A DNA stretch of 64,000 nt. Source: Cupriavidus oxalaticus (lineage in GTDB: Bacteria; Pseudomonadota; Gammaproteobacteria; Burkholderiales; Burkholderiaceae). Of the stretch, positions 1 through 8,991 are shown piece after piece. The position numbers and the translations under genes are program-made. The DNA lies in the NCBI RefSeq assembly GCF_004768545.1, contig NZ_CP038635.1, forward strand, positions 744,001-808,000, written 5' to 3'. The notes beneath the pieces are model-generated. The model was not told the origin of the DNA, searched no databases, and saw only the letters and a program-made list of their open reading frames with translations. Positions within the stretch are counted from its first letter, which is position 1, and the number at the start of each line of letters is the position of its first letter.

Positions 1-1116
1 GGGCGGCACATCGCGGAACAGCATCGGCACCTGGTAGTAGCCGGCCTCGGGCGCCTCGGCCACGATCTGGCCCTGCGCCATCACCGCCACGCCGGCGTGC
101 TGCGCGTCGGAGACGAAGTCCCACACGCGCTGCTGCTGCTTGCGGCTGATCAGCGGGCCGCATTCGAGGTCGAGTTCGGCCGGGCCCACGCGCAGCGACT
201 CGAACACCGAGGCAATGCGGTCGAGCAGCGCGTTATAGACCGGGCGCTCCACCAGCAGGCGGCTGCCGGCCGAGCAGGTCTGGCCGGCGTTCTGCACGAT
301 GCCGTTGACCACCACCGGCACCAGCGCATCGATGTCGGCATCGGCAAACACGATCTGCGGCGACTTGCCGCCCAGTTCCAGCGTGACCGGCACGTGGTTC
401 TCGGCGGCCAGCTGCGACACCAGCTTGCCGGTCTGCGGCGAGCCGGTGAACGAGATGTGGTGGATGCCGGGATGGCGCGCCAGCGCGGCGCCGGCTTCGT
501 GGCCGTAGCCGGTGATGATATTGAGTGCGCCTTCGGGCAGGCCGGCCTCGGCGGCGATCTCGGCCACGCGCAGCAGCGACAGGCAGGCGTCCTCGGCCGG
601 CTTGACCACGCAGGCATTGCCGGCAGCCAGCGCCGCGCCCACGCTGCGGCCGAAGATCTGCAGCGGGTAGTTCCACGGGATGATGTGGCCGGTCACGCCG
701 TGCGGCTCGCGCACCGTCAGCACGGTGTAGCCGGGGTTGTAGGGGATGGTCTGGCCGTGCAGCTTGTCGACCGCGCCGGCGTAGAACTCGAAGTAGCGCG
801 CCACCGCGCGGGCGTCCGCGCGGGCCTGGCGCAGCGGCTTGCCGGTATCGCGCGCTTCCAGCGCGGCCAGTTCCTCTTCATGCGCGATCAGCGCCACGGC
901 GACGCGGTTGAGCAGGCGCACGCGCTCGGCCGGGGCCATCTGGCCCCAGGCGCCCTCGGCGGCCTGGCGCGCGGCGTGGACCGCAACGTTGACGTCGGTG
1001 GCGTTGCCGCGGGCGATCTCGGCGAAGGGCTCGCCGTTGGACGGGTCGAACACCTTGATGCGCAGGCCGTTGTCCGGCGCGATCAGGCGGTTGGCAACAA
1101 AGTGCTGGGCATGCAT
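1..1116 (-). CDS. NAD(P)+-dependent aldehyde dehydrogenase, 3' part cut off by window edge
   Basis: The gene enters from the right at ATG 1116 and leaves the window at position 1, so the C-terminus is missing. The visible 372 residues carry the classic aldehyde dehydrogenase signatures: the ELGGK motif with general-base Glu at about residue 247 and the GQTCSAGSR motif with catalytic Cys at about residue 281, at the family's usual spacing, plus FTGSPQTGK for cofactor binding. Family knowledge says it oxidises an aldehyde to the acid in the cytoplasm. The substrate (for example betaine aldehyde, gamma-aminobutyraldehyde or an aromatic aldehyde) cannot be read from this sequence. It is divergent from ppa across a 200-bp gap. 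Confidence 0.9.
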   Translation of the reverse strand, partial: MHAQHFVANRLIAPDNGLRIKVFDPSNGEPFAEIARGNATDVNVAVHAARQAAEGAWGQMAPAERVRLLNRVAVALIAHEEELAALEARDTGKPLRQARADARAVARYFEFYAGAVDKLHGQTIPYNPGYTVLTVREPHGVTGHIIPWNYPLQIFGRSVGAALAAGNACVVKPAEDACLSLLRVAEIAAEAGLPEGALNIITGYGHEAGAALARHPGIHHISFTGSPQTGKLVSQLAAENHVPVTLELGGKSPQIVFADADIDALVPVVVNGIVQNAGQTCSAGSRLLVERPVYNALLDRIASVFESLRVGPAELDLECGPLISRKQQQRVWDFVSDAQHAGVAVMAQGQIVAEAPEAGYYQVPMLFRDVPP

Positions 1117-1270
1117 GGGTGGCTCCGGCGCAGCACGAAGGCTGCGGCTATTCAGTGTCGGCTGAAGAATGCGCCATTATCGCGCACGCGGGCGTCGCTG
1201 CAACGCGTTGCAGCGAGCAGGGAAGTCAGAACGGGCCTGGCTTGTCAGCAACCGGTCAGGCGCGAGCCGT

Positions 1271-1276
1271 TATAAT
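1271..1276 (+). promoter_or_regulatory. -10 element of ppa promoter
   Basis: A perfect TATAAT lies 43 bases before the ppa start. No good -35 is present at 16-18 bp; the nearest match, TTGTCA at 1242-1247, is 23 bp away, too far for a standard sigma-70 spacer. Transcription would begin near 1283. Confidence 0.5.
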
Positions 1277-1318
1277 GCCCGCCATCCGACAACACAGCGC
1301 AGGCATCTGGAGAACCGC

Positions 1319-1846
1319 ATGAGCTTCAACCTCGTCACCCCGGGCAAGGACATCCCCAACGATTTCAACGTCATCATCGAGATCTCGGCCCAGAGCGATC
1401 CGGTGAAGTACGAGGCAGACAAGGAAACCGGCCTGCTGTTCGTGGACCGCTTCATCGGCACCGGCATGCGCTATCCGGCCAACTACGGCTACATTCCGCA
1501 GACCCTGTCGGGCGACGGCGACCCGGTGGACGTGCTGGTGCTGTCCCCGTTCCCGATCCTGGCCGGCGCCGTGGTGCGCTGCCGTGCACTCGGCATGCTG
1601 AAGATGACCGACGAGTCGGGCGTGGACGCCAAGCTGGTCGCCGTGCCGGTGGACAAGCTGTCGCCCGCCACCGCCTACATGAAGGGCCTGTCGGACGTGC
1701 CGCAGAACCTGCTGGACCAGATCAAGCACTTCTTTGAGCACTACAAGGCACTGGAAGCCGGCAAGTGGGTCAAGGTCGAAGGCTGGGCCGGCATCGAGGA
1801 AGCCCACAAGGAAATCACCGACGGCGTGGCCAACTACAAGAAGTAA
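1319..1846 (+). CDS. ppa: Inorganic pyrophosphatase (family I)
   Basis: The product has 175 residues, the normal length for the bacterial family I soluble pyrophosphatase, which hydrolyses pyrophosphate to phosphate in the cytoplasm with Mg2+ and so pulls biosynthetic reactions forward. The signature DGDPVDVLV with its metal-binding aspartates is near residue 65, preceded by [13 protein letters not shown] 1319 is chosen because the protein then begins [11 protein letters not shown] as in the family; longer upstream frames lack similarity. It is a monocistronic unit: its own TATAAT lies upstream and a strong terminator follows 21 bases after the stop. Confidence 0.98.
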   Translation: MSFNLVTPGKDIPNDFNVIIEISAQSDPVKYEADKETGLLFVDRFIGTGMRYPANYGYIPQTLSGDGDPVDVLVLSPFPILAGAVVRCRALGMLKMTDESGVDAKLVAVPVDKLSPATAYMKGLSDVPQNLLDQIKHFFEHYKALEAGKWVKVEGWAGIEEAHKEITDGVANYKK

Positions 1847-1867
1847 GCTGAACCGTCGCTGAAGAAA

Positions 1868-1889
1868 CCCCGCCGCGGCGGGGTTTTTT
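1868..1889 (+). terminator. Rho-independent terminator of ppa
   Basis: A perfect 16-base palindrome (CCCCGCCG/CGGCGGGG) is followed directly by six T. It starts 21 bases after the ppa stop codon. Confidence 0.9.
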
Positions 1890-1975
1890 GTTGCCCGTCG
1901 CTTGATGGCGGTTAGGACCCGTCCGTGCCGCTTGCGCTACGCTGGGTCCGTGTCAACCAGGAAGGAGAACCCACC

Positions 1976-2560
1976 ATGAACCGCGCTACTCAGGGCATCA
2001 AGCCGATGCAGGGCCTGCCGGAAGTGTTGTCGCCATCGCGCCGCTATGACCGGCTCGCGGTGTGCTTCCATTGGGCGGTGTTCGTGCTGGTGGCGCTGGC
2101 GTATGCGGCCATCGAACTGAAGGGCAACTTCGACAAGGGCACGCCGGCGCGCGTGCTGGCCATGGACATCCATGAATGGGCCGGGGCGCTGGTGCTGGTT
2201 CTGGCGGTGCCGCGGCTGCTGTGGCGGCTGGTGCGCGGCGCACCGGCGCCGGAACCCGGCCCGCGCTGGATGCATCTGGCGGGAGAAGCCATGCACTGGG
2301 TGCTGTACCTGTTCATCCTGGCGCAGCCGCTGCTGGGACTGCTGGCGATGAATGCCGGCGGGCACCTGCTGGCGCTGCCTTCGCTGGGGATCGAAGTGCC
2401 CGCGCTGGTGGCGGCGGACCCCGCGCTGAAGGAAACGGTCAAGGCCATCCACGAAACGCTGGGGACCGCGTTCTACCTCGTCATCGGGCTGCATGCGATG
2501 GCTTCGCTGTTCCACCACTACATGCTGGGCGACAACACGCTGCGGCGCATGTGGCGCTGA
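1976..2560 (+). CDS. Cytochrome b561-family membrane protein
   Basis: A 194-residue, four-helix membrane protein of the bacterial cytochrome b561 (YodB/CybB-like) family, which carries electrons within the inner membrane using b-type heme. Histidines suited to heme ligation lie in the membrane segments: CFHW near residue 32, DIHEWAG, AMHW and GLHAMASLFHHY near the C-terminus, the latter being the family's typical ending. ATG 1976 is chosen because an AAGGAG ribosome site lies 8 bases before it; an in-frame start at 1925 has none. It is convergent with the acyltransferase gene, with only 13 bases between stops. Its physiological partner is unknown. Confidence 0.9.
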   Translation: MNRATQGIKPMQGLPEVLSPSRRYDRLAVCFHWAVFVLVALAYAAIELKGNFDKGTPARVLAMDIHEWAGALVLVLAVPRLLWRLVRGAPAPEPGPRWMHLAGEAMHWVLYLFILAQPLLGLLAMNAGGHLLALPSLGIEVPALVAADPALKETVKAIHETLGTAFYLVIGLHAMASLFHHYMLGDNTLRRMWR

Positions 2561-2573
2561 GCGCCACGGCGGC

Positions 2574-3815
2574 TCAGGAACGGGCAAAGGGATTGCGTTC
2601 GCCCAGTTCGTCCAGGTAAGCGTCGATGCCGTGGCGCTCGCGCGCGAGGAAGCGCTCCACGGCATCGGCAAAGTCGGGATGCGCCAGCCAGTGCGCCGAG
2701 CGCGTCGCCACCGGCAGGAAGCCGCGCGCCATCTTGTGCTCGCCCTGCGCGCCGCCTTCGAAGGTGCGGATGCCGTGGGCGATGCAGAACTCCAGCGGCT
2801 GGTAGTACGCGGTCTCGAAGTGCAGGCAGGGGTGGTATTCGAGCGCGCCCCAGTAGCGGCCGTACAGCGTGCTGACCTGCGGCGCATCGTCGTACACCAG
2901 CAGCGACGAGGCGATCGGCTGGCCCGCGCGCTCGGCCACCACCAGCAGCAGGTGCTGCGGCATCGCCGCGCCGATGCGCCGGAAGAAGTCCAGGTTCAGG
3001 TAGGGCGTGGAATGGTGCTCGCGATAGGTCTGGCGGTAGCAGCGGTTGAAGAAGCGCCAGGCCTCTTCATCGATCTCGTGGCCGCGCAGGTGGCGGAAGG
3101 TGATGCCGGCCTGCGCCACCTGGCGCCGTTCGGCGCGGATGTTCTTGCGCTTCTTCTGTGACAGCGTGGCGAGGAAGTCGTCGAAACTGGCGTAGGGCTT
3201 GCTGCCACCTTCGCCGCCATTGGTCCAGTGGAACTGCACGCCGTGCCGCATCAGCATGCCGGCCTGCTGCATCAGCCCGGCTTCGGCCTCGTCGGGAAAA
3301 AGAACATGCAGCGACGACATGCCGCTTTCCGCCGCCAGCGCGAGCGCCACCTCCAGCAGCAGCCGGCGGGCCTGCGCATCTTCAGCGAGCAGCCGCGCGC
3401 CGCGCACCGGCGTGAACGGGATCGCCGACAGCCACTTGGGGTAGTACTCGATGTTGTGGCGGGCATACGCATCGGCCCAGGCCCAGTCGAACACGTACTC
3501 GCCGTACGAATGCGCCTTGGCATAGAGCGGCATTGCCGCGGCCAGCCGGTCGCCCGCCCACAACGTCAGGAAGCGCGGATGCCAGCCGGTCTCGGCGCAT
3601 GCGCTGCCGCTGGCATGCAACGCATGCAGGAAAGCGTGGCGCAGGAACGGCGTGGGTTCGGGCTGGCGCGCCAGCAGCGCGTCCCAGGCGGCCGGGTCGA
3701 TCTCGGCCAGGTCGGAGACGATGCGCGTCTGGTAGTCCGAAATGTCCGCTTGGTGGACCTTCTGGTCGTCTGCGCGGCTGCCTGTGGCCGCCGTGTCGCC
3801 GGAATCCGACTGCAT
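2574..3815 (-). CDS. COG3146/DUF482 (FemAB-like, GNAT fold) N-acyltransferase
   Basis: A 413-residue protein of the COG3146 predicted N-acyltransferase family (PF04339). Family hallmarks visible are the middle stretch SQKKRKNIRAERR, the motif around STLYGRYWGALEYHPCLHFETAYYQ (named here only by its first and last residues, Ser and Gln), and EGGAQGEHKMARGF near the C-terminus. Members resemble peptide-bond-forming Fem transferases and GNAT enzymes, but the substrate is not established. ATG 3815 was preferred over an in-frame start at 4040 because the latter would overlap nadE. No clear Shine-Dalgarno precedes 3815, so the start is uncertain. It is divergent from nadE. Confidence 0.8.
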   Translation of the reverse strand: MQSDSGDTAATGSRADDQKVHQADISDYQTRIVSDLAEIDPAAWDALLARQPEPTPFLRHAFLHALHASGSACAETGWHPRFLTLWAGDRLAAAMPLYAKAHSYGEYVFDWAWADAYARHNIEYYPKWLSAIPFTPVRGARLLAEDAQARRLLLEVALALAAESGMSSLHVLFPDEAEAGLMQQAGMLMRHGVQFHWTNGGEGGSKPYASFDDFLATLSQKKRKNIRAERRQVAQAGITFRHLRGHEIDEEAWRFFNRCYRQTYREHHSTPYLNLDFFRRIGAAMPQHLLLVVAERAGQPIASSLLVYDDAPQVSTLYGRYWGALEYHPCLHFETAYYQPLEFCIAHGIRTFEGGAQGEHKMARGFLPVATRSAHWLAHPDFADAVERFLARERHGIDAYLDELGERNPFARS

Positions 3816-4020
3816 GGGCTGTAGCTGAAGGGGTGGAGACGGGATTGCCGCGCGCGACGGCGCATGGCGCGGCTCGAGTCTACCGGAAACGGCGTGCAGG
3901 CGCTGCGGCAAGGCACGGGCGGCGCGCCCCCGGGTAGCGACGTAGAATGGCGGATATGCGTCACCCCCAGGTTCAGGCGCGGATGACCCGCCCCATGCCT
4001 GCCATACCCCAGGGCCCGAA

Positions 4021-6069
4021 ATGAAGACTCCGTTTTTCAACCTCTATTCCCACGGCTTTGCCCGCGTGGCGGTCGGCGTGCCGGTCTGCCGCGTGGCCGA
4101 TCCGGCTTTCAATGCGCGCGAGACGCTGGCGCTGGCCACGCAGGCTGCGCAGCGCGGCGCGGTGCTGGCCGCGTTCCCCGAGCTGGGCCTGTCGGCCTAC
4201 ACCTGCGACGACCTGTTCCACCAGCGCACGCTGCTCGATGCGTGCGAGGCGGCGCTCGGCACCATCGTCGAAGCTTCGCGCAAGCTGCCGCTGGCGATGG
4301 TGGTGGGCATGCCGCTGCGCGTGCAGCACCAGCTGTTCAACTGCGCCGTGGTGGTGGCCGCGGGCCGTGTGCAGGGCGTGGTGCCAAAGTCGTTCCTGCC
4401 CAACTACTGGGAATTCTATGAAGGGCGCCAGTTCAGCGCGGCCGACTGCGCCACGGTCGACAGCGTGCGGCTGCTGGGCCAGGACGTGCCGTTCGGCGCC
4501 GGGCTGCTGTTCGATATCGAAGGGCTGCCGTTCTTCCGCTTCCATGCCGAGATCTGCGAAGACGTGTGGGTGCCGGTGCCGCCGTCGTCGTTCGCCGCGA
4601 TGGCGGGCGCAACCGTGCTGGTGAACCTGTCGGCATCGAATATCGTGATCGGCAAATCGGGCTACCGGCACCAGCTGGTGTCGCAGCAGTCGGCGCGCTG
4701 CCTGGCGGCGTACCTGTACACCTCGGCCGGCAAGGGCGAGTCGTCCACCGACCTGGCCTGGGACGGGCAGGCATTGATCTACGAGAACGGCGAAATGCTG
4801 GCCGAATCCGAGCGTTTCTCCGACGACTCGCACCTGCTGTTCGCCGACGTCGATGTCGAGCGCCTGTCGCGCGAGCGCATGCACCAGGTCACCTTCGGCC
4901 ATTCGGTGCGCCGGCACAAGGCCGAGGTGGAAGCGTTCCGCGTGGTCACCTTCGCGCTCGACCTGCCGCGCGAGAAGTCGCTGCCGCTGGCACGCAACGT
5001 GGCGCGCTTCCCGTATGTGCCGGCCGATCCGCGCCAGCGCGACGAGCGCTGCATGGAGGTCTACAACATCCAGGTGCAGGCGCTGGTGCAGCGGCTGTCG
5101 GCCAGCAAGATCAGCAAGGTGGTGATCGGCGTCTCGGGCGGGCTGGATTCGACGCACGCGCTGCTGGTCTGCGCCAAGGCAATGGACCGGCTGGGACTGC
5201 CGCGCGCCAATATACTCGCCTACACCATGCCCGGCTTCGCCACCAGCGACCGCACGCTGGACCAGGCGCGCAAGCTGATGCAGGTGGTGGGCTGCAGCGC
5301 CACCGAGATCGATATCCGTCCCAGCTGCCTGGCCATGCTGAAGGACCTGGGCCATCCGTACGCCGCCGGCGAGAAGGTCTATGACGTGACCTTCGAGAAC
5401 GTGCAGGCCGGCGAGCGCACCAACCACCTGTTCCGGCTGGCCAATTTCCAGGGCGCGATCGTGATCGGCACCGGCGACCTGAGCGAGCTGGCGCTGGGCT
5501 GGTGCACCTATGGCGTGGGCGACCACATGTCCCACTACAACGTCAACGCCAGCGTGCCCAAGACGCTGATCTCGCACCTGGTGCGCTGGGTCGCCGAAAC
5601 CGGCCAGATCGGCGAGGGTGGGGCGGACGTGCTGCTGGCAGTGCTCGATACCGACATCAGCCCCGAGCTGGTGCCCGGCGACAGCAACCATGGCCCGGAG
5701 CAGAAGACCGAAAGCACCATCGGGCCGTACGAGCTGCAGGACTTCAACCTCTACTACACGCTGCGCTTCGGCTTCACGCCGTCCAAGATCGCCTTCCTGG
5801 CCCAGCACGCCTGGGCCGACCGCGAGCGCGGCGTGTGGCCGTACGGGCCCGAGGTGGCGCGCAACCAGTACGGGCTAGCAGAGATCAAGCGCAACCTCGC
5901 GATCTTTCTCGACCGCTTCTTCCGCACCAGCCAGTTCAAGCGGTCCTGCATCCCGAACGCGCCCAAGGTGGGGTCGGGCGGTTCGCTGTCGCCGCGCGGC
6001 GACTGGCGCGCGCCGAGCGATTCGGAGTCGGCGGTGTGGCTGGCGGACCTGGAGAAGGTGCCGGACTGA
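4021..6069 (+). CDS. nadE: NAD+ synthase, glutamine-hydrolysing
   Basis: The 682-residue enzyme makes NAD+ from deamido-NAD+, ATP and glutamine, the last step of NAD synthesis. It is the long two-domain type. The N-terminal nitrilase-like glutaminase domain shows the catalytic triad Glu54 (FPELGLS), Lys123 (VPKSF) and Cys179 (EICEDVW). The C-terminal synthetase domain carries the ATP-pyrophosphatase loop SGGLDS at residues 372-377. The length matches the roughly 680-residue class known from actinobacteria rather than the 540-residue class. It lies upstream of the PII gene, but a scarred stretch of about 1.1 kb separates them here. Confidence 0.95.
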   Translation: MKTPFFNLYSHGFARVAVGVPVCRVADPAFNARETLALATQAAQRGAVLAAFPELGLSAYTCDDLFHQRTLLDACEAALGTIVEASRKLPLAMVVGMPLRVQHQLFNCAVVVAAGRVQGVVPKSFLPNYWEFYEGRQFSAADCATVDSVRLLGQDVPFGAGLLFDIEGLPFFRFHAEICEDVWVPVPPSSFAAMAGATVLVNLSASNIVIGKSGYRHQLVSQQSARCLAAYLYTSAGKGESSTDLAWDGQALIYENGEMLAESERFSDDSHLLFADVDVERLSRERMHQVTFGHSVRRHKAEVEAFRVVTFALDLPREKSLPLARNVARFPYVPADPRQRDERCMEVYNIQVQALVQRLSASKISKVVIGVSGGLDSTHALLVCAKAMDRLGLPRANILAYTMPGFATSDRTLDQARKLMQVVGCSATEIDIRPSCLAMLKDLGHPYAAGEKVYDVTFENVQAGERTNHLFRLANFQGAIVIGTGDLSELALGWCTYGVGDHMSHYNVNASVPKTLISHLVRWVAETGQIGEGGADVLLAVLDTDISPELVPGDSNHGPEQKTESTIGPYELQDFNLYYTLRFGFTPSKIAFLAQHAWADRERGVWPYGPEVARNQYGLAEIKRNLAIFLDRFFRTSQFKRSCIPNAPKVGSGGSLSPRGDWRAPSDSESAVWLADLEKVPD

Positions 6070-6092
6070 TGCCCCAGTGTCGCTGAGCAGTG

Positions 6093-6121
6093 AAATGGCC
6101 AGCACTGTGCGGGCCATTTTC
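6093..6121 (+). terminator. Probable terminator of nadE
   Basis: AAATGGCC at 6093-6100 pairs with GGCCATTT at 6112-6119 across an 11-base loop and is followed by a short T run, 24 bases after the nadE stop. Confidence 0.55.
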
Positions 6122-6227
6122 CTGCGGGAGCGCCGTCAGGCGGCAAGCGCTCGCCGCCACTGGCCACGCAGCGCCGGATTTCCTGCCTAGACTGCGCGCC
6201 GTTTGCATTCGAAGCAGAGGAAATCAG

Positions 6228-6926
6228 ATGAAGCCAACTTTGACGAAGCGGGCCAGGGTTCCCGCCCTGCTGCTGTTGTGCTGCGTGGGTCTCGCGGCCT
6301 GCATCCAGGCGCCGATCCGGCGCCACGAAGGCGAGCCGCTGCTGCGGCACCGCCAGGGCGGCGCACGGGAACACGTCGGCGGCGTCGACTTCTGGATGCG
6401 GGGCGAGCCGCCGCGACCATACGAGGTGCTGGCCTACACCACCGTGGAAACCGCGGAGGGGTGGATCGGCGAGCGCTTCCTGCTGAAGCGGGTTGCCTCC
6501 CGGGTGCGCGAAGCCGGCGGCGACGCTGCGCTGATAGGTGACCAGCGCAGCCGGCTGGTGGCGTTGCAGCGCGCGGGCAGGCATACCGAGCTGGCGGATT
6601 TGCACGCCAGGCCGGGCAACCGGATGCGTACCAGTTCGAGATCATCGCGCCGGCGCCTGGGATGCTCACTGCCTCCAGCGGCATGCGCATCGAACCGGAC
6701 GCGACGCTGGAGACCGCCAGTGACGACATCGACACGCTGCTGGTGGCGGGCGGCCCCACGCTATGGAAGCAGGCGCCGGATGAAGGTTCGCGCCATCCCC
6801 TCAAGCGCGTGGCTGCCCTGGCCGGCTTGGCGATCCCAACAACCTGCGGCGCGCCTTTTTGCGTCGTGTCGGAGTGGCGCCTTCGGACTATCGGCGCCGC
6901 TTCCTCAGCACGGCGTGACCGGGTGA
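6228..6926 (+). CDS. Small lipoprotein ORF with an artefactual C-terminal half
   Basis: ATG 6228 follows an AGAGG ribosome site. The first 25 residues form a lipoprotein signal (basic start, LLLLCC core) with lipobox LAAC, so the product would be lipidated and exported. About 120 residues look like a genuine protein (DFWMRGEPPRPYEVL, WIGERFLLKRVA). After about position 6590 the frame turns Arg/Ser/Trp-rich and overlaps, out of frame, the remains of a GlxA-type regulator. The true C-terminus has therefore probably been lost in a deletion. The family is not recognised. It may be a degrading gene; expression is not shown. Confidence 0.45.
   Translation: MKPTLTKRARVPALLLLCCVGLAACIQAPIRRHEGEPLLRHRQGGAREHVGGVDFWMRGEPPRPYEVLAYTTVETAEGWIGERFLLKRVASRVREAGGDAALIGDQRSRLVALQRAGRHTELADLHARPGNRMRTSSRSSRRRLGCSLPPAACASNRTRRWRPPVTTSTRCWWRAAPRYGSRRRMKVRAIPSSAWLPWPAWRSQQPAARLFASCRSGAFGLSAPLPQHGVTG
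6596..6918 (+). pseudogene. Remnant of a GlxA-family (DJ-1/PfpI + AraC) transcriptional regulator
   Basis: From 6596 one frame reads like part of a DJ-1/PfpI domain (GFARQAGQPDAYQFEII, then SSGMRIEPDATL and DTLLVAGG). At about 6785 it passes in frame into SRHPLKRVAALAGL, which is the last helix-turn-helix of an AraC-family domain. One base appears to be missing near 6829-6830. In the shifted frame the typical end follows, DPNNLRRAFLRRVGV and then SDYRRRFLSTA, with a stop at 6916-6918. Intact members have about 320 residues; only about 105 remain, so roughly two thirds, including the middle of the protein, is deleted. This is read directly from the sequence; the family assignment is from recall. 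Confidence 0.75.
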
Positions 6927-6993
6927 TTTGCACAGGGTTTGCACAGGCTCTGCACAGGATTTCCCGGGGGCTGTCCACAGGGTTGTCCACAGG
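6927..6993 (+). repeat. Five phased DnaA-box-like repeats
   Basis: Five near-identical 10-11-base units occur in 67 bp: TTTGCACAGG (6927), TTTGCACAGG (6938), TCTGCACAGG (6949), CTGTCCACAGG (6971) and TTGTCCACAGG (6983). Start-to-start distances are 11, 11, 22 and 12, that is, whole turns of the helix. The last two contain CTGTCCACA and TTGTCCACA, close to the DnaA box TTATCCACA. The array lies between the dead regulator and the PII gene. Function is unknown. Confidence 0.6.
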
Positions 6994-7092
6994 CACAAGC
7001 GGCATCGCGCGGCCCTGCGATGCGCGCTGTCGAACGTTCCGGCCGCGCCGGGCGCGGGATTGCGGGGAATGCATGGCGCCAATGGCTGTTAA

Positions 7093-7506
<414 letters not shown>

Positions 7507-7523
7507 TAGCGCCGGCTGCAAAT

Positions 7524-7546
7524 GCGAGAAAGCCGCCCAACCGGGC
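7524..7546 (+). terminator. Left part of the IS-split glnB terminator
   Basis: Before insertion the site would read AAAGCCGCCC-AACC-GGGCGGCTTT followed by CTTTCTTTTT-like pyrimidines, a 10-bp-stem terminator. The left flank keeps the full left arm, the loop and GGGC. The rest of the right arm and the T-rich tail now lie beyond the IS, from 8956. Confidence 0.7.
7535..7546 (+). repeat. Target-site duplication, left copy
   Basis: GCCCAACCGGGC, repeated exactly at 8956-8967 on the other side of the insertion sequence. Twelve bases is within the 10-13 bp range known for the IS4 group. The duplicated segment is itself an inverted repeat (GCCC-N4-GGGC), the core of the glnB terminator hairpin. Confidence 0.9.
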
Positions 7547-7547
7547 T

Positions 7548-7580
7548 AATGCCGTTCAGTTAAGTCTGAACGGCATTTTT
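7548..7580 (+). terminator. Hairpin with T run at the left end of the IS
   Basis: AATGCCGTTCAG (7548-7559) pairs perfectly with CTGAACGGCATT (7566-7577) around a TTAAGT loop, followed by TTT. Left-end structures in some IS elements limit read-through from outside promoters into the transposase. Here it would also end glnB transcripts that lost their own terminator. Confidence 0.65.
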
Positions 7581-7629
7581 CTTTGCAGGGGTTGTAAACA
7601 AGGTGTCGAGCTGTTAACTTGCCGTTCCG

Positions 7630-8946
7630 ATGCTATCGGAACAAGTCCACGCCACCCTTGAGCTTAGTGAGCCGGCCAGTTTTGCCCGGCTCAGCGAGCA
7701 CCTGCCGATGGCTTGGATTGAGCAAGCGCTGGCAGCCTCGGGGACAGCGTCCGTTCGCCGGCGCCGACTGCCAGCAGAGCAGGTGGTCTGGCTGGTCATC
7801 GCGCTGGCGCTCTATCGGCACCAATCGATTCCCGATGTGCTGGAGACGCTGGACCTGGCACTGCCCAACGATGCCAACGCCTGTGTCAGCAAGAGCGGGA
7901 TCGCCCAAGCCCGCGAGCGGCTTGGAGACAAGCCTCTGTTGTGGCTGTTCGAGCAGACCGCACGGGCGTGGGTGGCTCAGGATGCTGCGCACTACAAATG
8001 GAAGGGCTTGGCGCTTTACGCCATGGATGGGACCACCTTCCGCACTGCCGATAGCCCTGAGAATCGCCTCCACTTTGGCGCGCAGAGCTACGCCAGCGGC
8101 AAGGTCGCCAGCTATCCACAAGTCCGCGGGGTCTCGCTCACGGCTGTTCCCACCCATCTTGTTGCCGATATCGCCTTTGGCTGCTATGGGCGCAACGAGA
8201 TGCTCTATGCCAAGGAGCTCATTGAGCGGATCCCGGATCATTCGTTAACGATCTTTGACAAGGGCTTTCTGGCCGCAGAGATCCTGTGGGGCTTGCGCAT
8301 GGGCGGCAGCGAGCGCCACTTCCTGATCCCCGCCAAGAAGAATCTGCAGTGGGAGCTGCTCTCAGGCAACGAGGGCGATGGCATCGTCCAGATGAAGGTC
8401 TCGCCTCAGGCTCGCCGCAAGAATCCTGCCTTGCCAGAGACTTGGACAGCTCGCGCGATCCGGGACGAGGACTCAGACCGCGTCCTGTTGACCTCGTTGA
8501 CAGACCGTCGGCGCTTCAAGGCAGCCGACATCATTGGGTGCTACAAGCGCCGTTGGGAAATCGAAACCAGCTATCGAGAACTGAAGCAGACGATGCTCGG
8601 GGCCGAACTGACCTTGCGCAGCCGCCAGCCTGAGGGCGTGCATCAGGAAATCTGGGGGGCACTGATTGCGTACAACCTGGTGCGTCTGGAGATGGCCAAG
8701 GCTGCGCTCGAGGCCCGCGCCGAGCCCACCGACCTGAGCTTTGTGCTGGCCTTGCGCCTGATACAGGGCGAGTTGATCTGGGCAGCCGGCATGGCCCCAG
8801 GCAAGCTGCCGGCCCACCTGCAGCGCATGCGCGCCAAACTTCAGTTGGCGATCGTCCAAAAGCGACGGGGGCGTAAGTGCCCCCGTGAAGTCAAAGCCCT
8901 GCCTAAGCGCTACACCGTCCGCTTCCTCAGAAAGGACCTTAACTGA
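7630..8946 (+). CDS. IS4-family DDE transposase
   Basis: The 438-residue transposase moves the surrounding element by cut-and-paste. The DDE triad is visible: Asp133 (YAMDGTTFR), Asp210 (TIFDKGF) and Glu312. The last lies in an exact YREK signature, Y305-x2-R308-x3-E312-x6-K319, diagnostic of the IS4 family. The N-terminal 120 residues match the usual insertion-sequence N-terminal domain layout, and the basic C-terminus (QKRRGRKCPREVKALPKR) suits end binding. No frameshift or internal stop is seen. The coding sequence runs into the right inverted repeat, leaving no spare DNA at that end. Confidence 0.95.
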   Translation: MLSEQVHATLELSEPASFARLSEHLPMAWIEQALAASGTASVRRRRLPAEQVVWLVIALALYRHQSIPDVLETLDLALPNDANACVSKSGIAQARERLGDKPLLWLFEQTARAWVAQDAAHYKWKGLALYAMDGTTFRTADSPENRLHFGAQSYASGKVASYPQVRGVSLTAVPTHLVADIAFGCYGRNEMLYAKELIERIPDHSLTIFDKGFLAAEILWGLRMGGSERHFLIPAKKNLQWELLSGNEGDGIVQMKVSPQARRKNPALPETWTARAIRDEDSDRVLLTSLTDRRRFKAADIIGCYKRRWEIETSYRELKQTMLGAELTLRSRQPEGVHQEIWGALIAYNLVRLEMAKAALEARAEPTDLSFVLALRLIQGELIWAAGMAPGKLPAHLQRMRAKLQLAIVQKRRGRKCPREVKALPKRYTVRFLRKDLN

Positions 8947-8955
8947 ACGGCATTA

Positions 8956-8967
8956 GCCCAACCGGGC
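8956..8967 (+). repeat. Target-site duplication, right copy
   Basis: Second copy of GCCCAACCGGGC. It is followed by GGCTTTCTTTCTTTT, the displaced right arm and T-rich tail of the original glnB terminator. Confidence 0.9.
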
Positions 8968-8991
8968 GGCTTTCTTTCTTTTGGGGCTTGT

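Larger units (their letters stand above)
7547..8955 (+). mobile_element. Complete IS4-family insertion sequence, 1409 bp
   Basis: The element is bounded by perfect 18-bp inverted repeats, TAATGCCGTTCAGTTAAG at 7547-7564 and its complement at 8938-8955, and flanked by a 12-bp target duplication. It encodes one full-length transposase, whose stop codon (8944-8946) lies inside the right repeat. Intact ends, intact ORF and identical duplications suggest a recent, possibly active insertion. The left end also forms a 12-bp hairpin followed by T residues. The named IS was not identified; that needs an ISfinder search. Confidence 0.93.

Noticed and set aside
6927..6993. Replication origin
   Set aside because: DnaA-like repeats are present, but there is no dnaA/dnaN/parAB, no AT-rich unwinding region and only partial box matches; kept as an unexplained repeat.
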